Source of the DNA: [Bacillus] selenitireducens MLS10 | Lineage (GTDB): Bacteria > Bacillota > Bacilli > Bacillales > Salisediminibacteriaceae | Reading direction: 5' to 3' | Assembly: GCF_000093085.1 (NCBI RefSeq) | Contig: NC_014219.1 | Location: 1,054,001 to 1,118,000 of the forward strand | Length of the DNA: 64,000 nt | In this document: one piece after another, positions 61,596-64,000 of the stretch | Position numbering within the stretch: position 1 is the first letter of the stretch | Layout of the letters: each line of letters starts with the position of its first letter | The notes under the pieces: generated by a model | Told to the model about the DNA's origin: nothing | What the model saw: the letters and a program-made list of their open reading frames with translations, nothing else | Databases searched by the model: none | Program-made: the position numbers and the translations under genes

Positions 61596-61611
61596 CTAAC
61601 GGTGGCGTTAG
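61596..61611. repeat. Hairpin downstream of the IS passenger ORF
   Basis: CTAACG-GTGG-CGTTAG, a perfect 6-bp stem with a 4-nt loop, 30 bp after the passenger stop codon. Confidence 0.55.
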
Positions 61612-61632
61612 TTGAAGAAGACAATAAAACCA

Positions 61633-61669
61633 AACGACACTCCTAGTTTTATGGGAGTGTCGTTTTTTA
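61633..61669 (+). terminator. Terminator at the right end of the IS
   Basis: AACGACACTCC and GGAGTGTCGTT form an 11-bp stem, followed by TTTTAT, 20-30 bp before the right inverted repeat. Confidence 0.85.
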
Positions 61670-61701
61670 TATAAATACCAACATTGAACTTTAACAGAGC
61701 C

Positions 61702-61709
61702 GTGAAGAA
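61702..61709. repeat. Target-site duplication, right copy
   Basis: GTGAAGAA, identical to 60059-60066. Confidence 0.95.
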
Positions 61710-61737
61710 AAAGAAAAGTCTCTCCCGAAACAGCCGG

Positions 61738-62397
61738 TCAGGCAGGCGGAACCACGTGTTCCGGGCAGAGATAGTTCTGACGGATCGCCTTCACGACCGC
61801 ATCGGTGCGGTCAATGGCGTCGAAATGGCGGACGATGTTCATGGAGGCGAGGTAAATGGTGGAGAGAGAGCAGCCTTTTTCTTCTGCAATGGTTTTTGGG
61901 GATTGCCCGTTTGCAAGGCCTTCAAGGACGTATTTTTCCGTCTGGTTCAGCTCGTAGATGGGGTTATGCGGATGCAAAATAAACGAAGATATCGATTCTG
62001 CAGGCTGTTTTAATCGATCCATGGCACGAATAACATGGGCGTGAAATTCAAAATCCATGTAGAAATACCCCTGATCGACGGCCTCATTGATCGTGTCGTA
62101 GTCGGACTGGAGATGTTTGAATGTTGTGATACCGTGGATCGGCAGATGAATAAGGCCGGGGATATCCCTGTATGTGCCGGTCTCAAGGACACAAATAACC
62201 CGCTGGTGATGGACGAAACGCTGGATCAGACGGTTGACGTGATCGAGTTCGGTGTCTTCTGTCAGATGAATAAAGAGTGTTTTTGCATCAATATCCTGCT
62301 CGGACGCGGGTGCTATATGCATGACAGGCTTTATGCTGTTCAGACTTTTGGCATGTTGATTCAAGGTGATCATGACGGCTTCTTCATGTGTCAGCAT
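61738..62397 (-). CDS. LuxR-type helix-turn-helix regulator
   Basis: A 219-residue regulator. The last 65 residues form a LuxR-type DNA-binding domain (LNQTEKYVLEGLANGQSPKTIA, then CSLSTIYLASMNIV). The N-terminal 145 residues lack a clear phospho-receiver site and resemble the regulator at 1-643, including LPIHGI, so this is a CsgD-like architecture. The start ATG 62397 follows GAGGAGGAG; the open frame runs on to 62586 but crosses the promoter. The complete IS element ends 28 bp beyond its stop codon. Targets unknown. Confidence 0.85.
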   Translation of the reverse strand: MLTHEEAVMITLNQHAKSLNSIKPVMHIAPASEQDIDAKTLFIHLTEDTELDHVNRLIQRFVHHQRVICVLETGTYRDIPGLIHLPIHGITTFKHLQSDYDTINEAVDQGYFYMDFEFHAHVIRAMDRLKQPAESISSFILHPHNPIYELNQTEKYVLEGLANGQSPKTIAEEKGCSLSTIYLASMNIVRHFDAIDRTDAVVKAIRQNYLCPEHVVPPA

Positions 62398-62446
62398 CGT
62401 GGTCTCCTCCTCTTTTGTACAATAAAAAACGGTTTTGTGTATAAAT

Positions 62447-62475
62447 ATTGTATGGTTTATAGCTGAATAATGCAA
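62447..62475 (-). promoter_or_regulatory. Sigma-A promoter of the LuxR-type gene
   Basis: On the minus strand, TTGCAT (62475-62470), 17-bp spacer, TACAAT (62452-62447), 50 bp before the start codon. TTGTACAA (62415-62422) lies in the leader. Confidence 0.6.
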
Positions 62476-62593
62476 TGAAGAAGTGTTGAAAGGGCATTTA
62501 TTTTCACCGTAAAGACTGAACATGGCTAACGTTCCTGCTGTGCCGAAGGGATCAGTCGTAGGCGATGCGGCATGGGTATTCGTCACTGTGCCA

Positions 62594-62628
62594 TTAAAAA
62601 AATCCCCTCTGAATTACTCAGAGGGGAT
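62594..62628 (-). terminator. Terminator of pyruvate phosphate dikinase
   Basis: On the minus strand, ATCCCCTCTGA and TCAGAGGGGAT form an 11-bp stem with a 5-nt loop, followed by seven Ts. Confidence 0.9.
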
Positions 62629-62649
62629 GGATGATAAAGTAAACTGAAA

Positions 62650-64000
62650 TCAGACATTTACAGTCCTTGAGGATTCATTTACTTTCGCCTGTGCAGCTGC
62701 AAGTCGGGCGAGCGGAACCCGGTACGGGGAACAGCTGACGTAGTCGAGGCCGGTTTCGTGACAGAAGGCAATGGAGCGTTTCTCACCGCCGTGCTCTCCG
62801 CAGATCCCGGTTTTGAGACCCGGTTTCGTCTTGCGTCCGAGGGTGACACCGGTCTCAACGAGTTTGCCGACGCCTTCCGTATCGAGAACGGCAAACGGAT
62901 TGTGCTCCAATACACCGTGGTCGAGGTAGTGCTGGAGGAACTTGCTCTCGGCATCGTCCCGGCTGTACCCGAACGTCGTCTGGGTGAGGTCGTTCGTTCC
63001 GAAGCTGAAGAAGTCGGCTTCTTCGGCGATGGCGTCTGCCGTCAGAGCGGCTCTCGGGATCTCGATCATCGTCCCGACGGTGTATGTGAAGGATACGCCG
63101 GTTTCTTCCGTGACGGCGATGGCTGCATCTTCAACGACCTTGCGCATCGCCTTTAACTCCTGAACGTGACCGACGAGCGGAATCATCACTTCAGGCTGTA
63201 CCTCGACCCCTTCTTCTGAAAGAGCCGCAGTTGCTTTGAAAATCGCCCTTGACTGCATCTCGTAGATTTCCGGGTATACCATGCCGAGGCGGCAGCCGCG
63301 GTGACCGAGCATCGGATTGAATTCATCCAATAGCCGGACGCTCTTTAAGATCTTTTTCTTCTCGGCGAGTTCCGGTGCGCCCGGGTCCTGGATCTCCATC
63401 CGTGTGATGCCGACGAGGAGCTCTTCTTTATCCGGGAGGAACTCGTGCAGCGGCGGATCCAGCAGACGGATCGTCACCGGGCGCGGTCCCATGGCTCTGA
63501 AGATGCCTGTGAAGTCTTCGACCTGCATCGGAAGCAGTCTGTCGAGGGCCTTTTGCCGGTTGTCGAGATCATCGGCGAGGATCATCTCACGGACGACCGG
63601 GACCCGCTCGGGATCCATGAACATGTGCTCCGTGCGGCACAGACCGATTCCTTCAGCCCCGAATTCCACGGCTTTTTGTGCATCCTGCGGGGTGTCCGCA
63701 TTCGTGCGGATCCCGAGCCGGCGGGTTTCGTCGGCCCACTGGAGGATCGTTTCAAACTCATCGGAGAGCTGCGGCGGGATCATCGTCGCTTCACCGAGCA
63801 TGACTTCGCCGGTGCCGCCGTCGATCGTGATCGTGTCGAGGTGGTTGACGGTTGTGTTACCGACGCGGAACGACTTGGCCTTCATGTCGATCTGCATCTC
63901 GCCGCATCCGCAAATGCACGCCTTGCCCATGCCCCGTGCAACGACGGCTGCGTGACTTGTCATGCCGCCCCGGCTAGTGACAACTGCTTCTGCGGCGACG
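62650..64000 (-). CDS. ppdK: Pyruvate, phosphate dikinase, C-terminal part
   Basis: The frame enters from the right edge and ends at 62650, giving the last 450 residues of about 880. It starts at the phospho-His domain (GGMTSHAAVVARGMGKACICG, catalytic His in TSHAAV), followed by the pyruvate-binding TIM barrel (GIGLCRTEHMF, MLGHRGCRLG, SFGTNDLTQTTFG, and GICGEHGG with the catalytic Cys). The enzyme interconverts pyruvate, ATP and phosphate with PEP, AMP and pyrophosphate. The N-terminal ATP-grasp domain lies outside the window. In this organism it could support gluconeogenesis from C3 compounds or pyrophosphate-linked glycolysis. Confidence 0.96.
   Translation of the reverse strand, partial: VAAEAVVTSRGGMTSHAAVVARGMGKACICGCGEMQIDMKAKSFRVGNTTVNHLDTITIDGGTGEVMLGEATMIPPQLSDEFETILQWADETRRLGIRTNADTPQDAQKAVEFGAEGIGLCRTEHMFMDPERVPVVREMILADDLDNRQKALDRLLPMQVEDFTGIFRAMGPRPVTIRLLDPPLHEFLPDKEELLVGITRMEIQDPGAPELAEKKKILKSVRLLDEFNPMLGHRGCRLGMVYPEIYEMQSRAIFKATAALSEEGVEVQPEVMIPLVGHVQELKAMRKVVEDAAIAVTEETGVSFTYTVGTMIEIPRAALTADAIAEEADFFSFGTNDLTQTTFGYSRDDAESKFLQHYLDHGVLEHNPFAVLDTEGVGKLVETGVTLGRKTKPGLKTGICGEHGGEKRSIAFCHETGLDYVSCSPYRVPLARLAAAQAKVNESSRTVNV

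Larger units (their letters stand above)
60067..61701 (+). mobile_element. Complete IS1595-family insertion sequence
   Basis: A 1635-bp element with perfect 13-bp terminal inverted repeats (GGCTCTGTTAAAG at 60067-60079 and its complement at 61689-61701), with further matches inward. Exact 8-bp target duplications flank it, so the insertion is intact and probably recent. It holds the transposase gene, a passenger small ORF and a terminator. It looks more AT-rich than its surroundings. It lies between the YcgR-type promoter and the 3' end of a LuxR-type gene. Confidence 0.95.

Noticed and set aside
61738-62586. Longer 282-residue version of the LuxR-type regulator
   Set aside because: The extra N-terminus crosses the promoter at 62447-62475. 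The ATG at 62397 has a strong ribosome site.

Overview
The window looks like chromosomal DNA of a low-GC Gram-positive bacterium of the Bacillaceae. The evidence is strong GGAGG-type ribosome sites, sigma-A promoters, cre-like CcpA sites, SLH-anchored wall proteins, a SigL (sigma-54) promoter, a lipobox binding protein and typical Bacillus gene families. The exported proteins are very rich in Asp/Glu, which suggests a halophilic or haloalkaliphilic member (Salisediminibacterium-like). That last placement is inference. No tRNA, rRNA or CRISPR array was seen.

Layout. 1-2.3 kb: the 5' part of a LuxR-type regulator gene and an iron-sulfur photolyase, both on the minus strand. 2.4-6.1 kb: a fructose operon fruR-fruK-fruA behind a promoter with 20-21 bp phased repeats. 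6.2-10.0 kb: an RraA-like protein, a tiny membrane protein, and a GDSL hydrolase with an ABC ATPase and permease. 10.2-13.8 kb: PTS-dependent dihydroxyacetone kinase dhaKLM followed by dhaS-dhaQ. 14.2-41.3 kb: a long run of exported proteins. It holds three SLH-anchored proteins (one with three near-identical 348-bp repeats, one S8 protease, one GH16 glucanase), a CAP protein, a four-gene operon with a cohesin-like and a dockerin-like protein, an extracellular RCC1 propeller, two multi-Ig proteins on the opposite strand, a vWA/beta-helix protein and a VanZ-like membrane protein. 41.4-46.6 kb: two divergent SDR oxidoreductases and a SWIM/SNF2 helicase. 46.6-57.6 kb: a permease of unknown substrate and a sigma-54 activator, facing a minus-strand operon for peptide uptake and isoaspartyl dipeptidase whose promoter is a textbook -24/-12 site. 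57.9-60.0 kb: a YcgR/YcgQ-type permease pair. 60.07-61.70 kb: an intact IS1595-type element with exact 8-bp target duplications and a passenger small ORF. 61.7-64 kb: a second LuxR-type regulator and the 3' part of pyruvate phosphate dikinase.

How genes work together. Fructose and dihydroxyacetone are both phosphorylated through PTS chemistry, and both feed triose phosphates. The peptide ABC transporter plus IadA forms an isoaspartyl-peptide scavenging route, probably switched on by the neighbouring sigma-54 activator. The 16-32 kb surface genes share one S-layer-type Ig module in five proteins, which suggests a jointly assembled extracellular structure. The GH16 glucanase has operator-like palindromes at its promoter and in its leader, as expected for substrate-induced polysaccharide use. 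The most novel candidates are the cohesin/dockerin surface operon, the sigma-54 peptide operon with its Ig-bearing permease, and the IS element with a LexA-like box in its transposase promoter.
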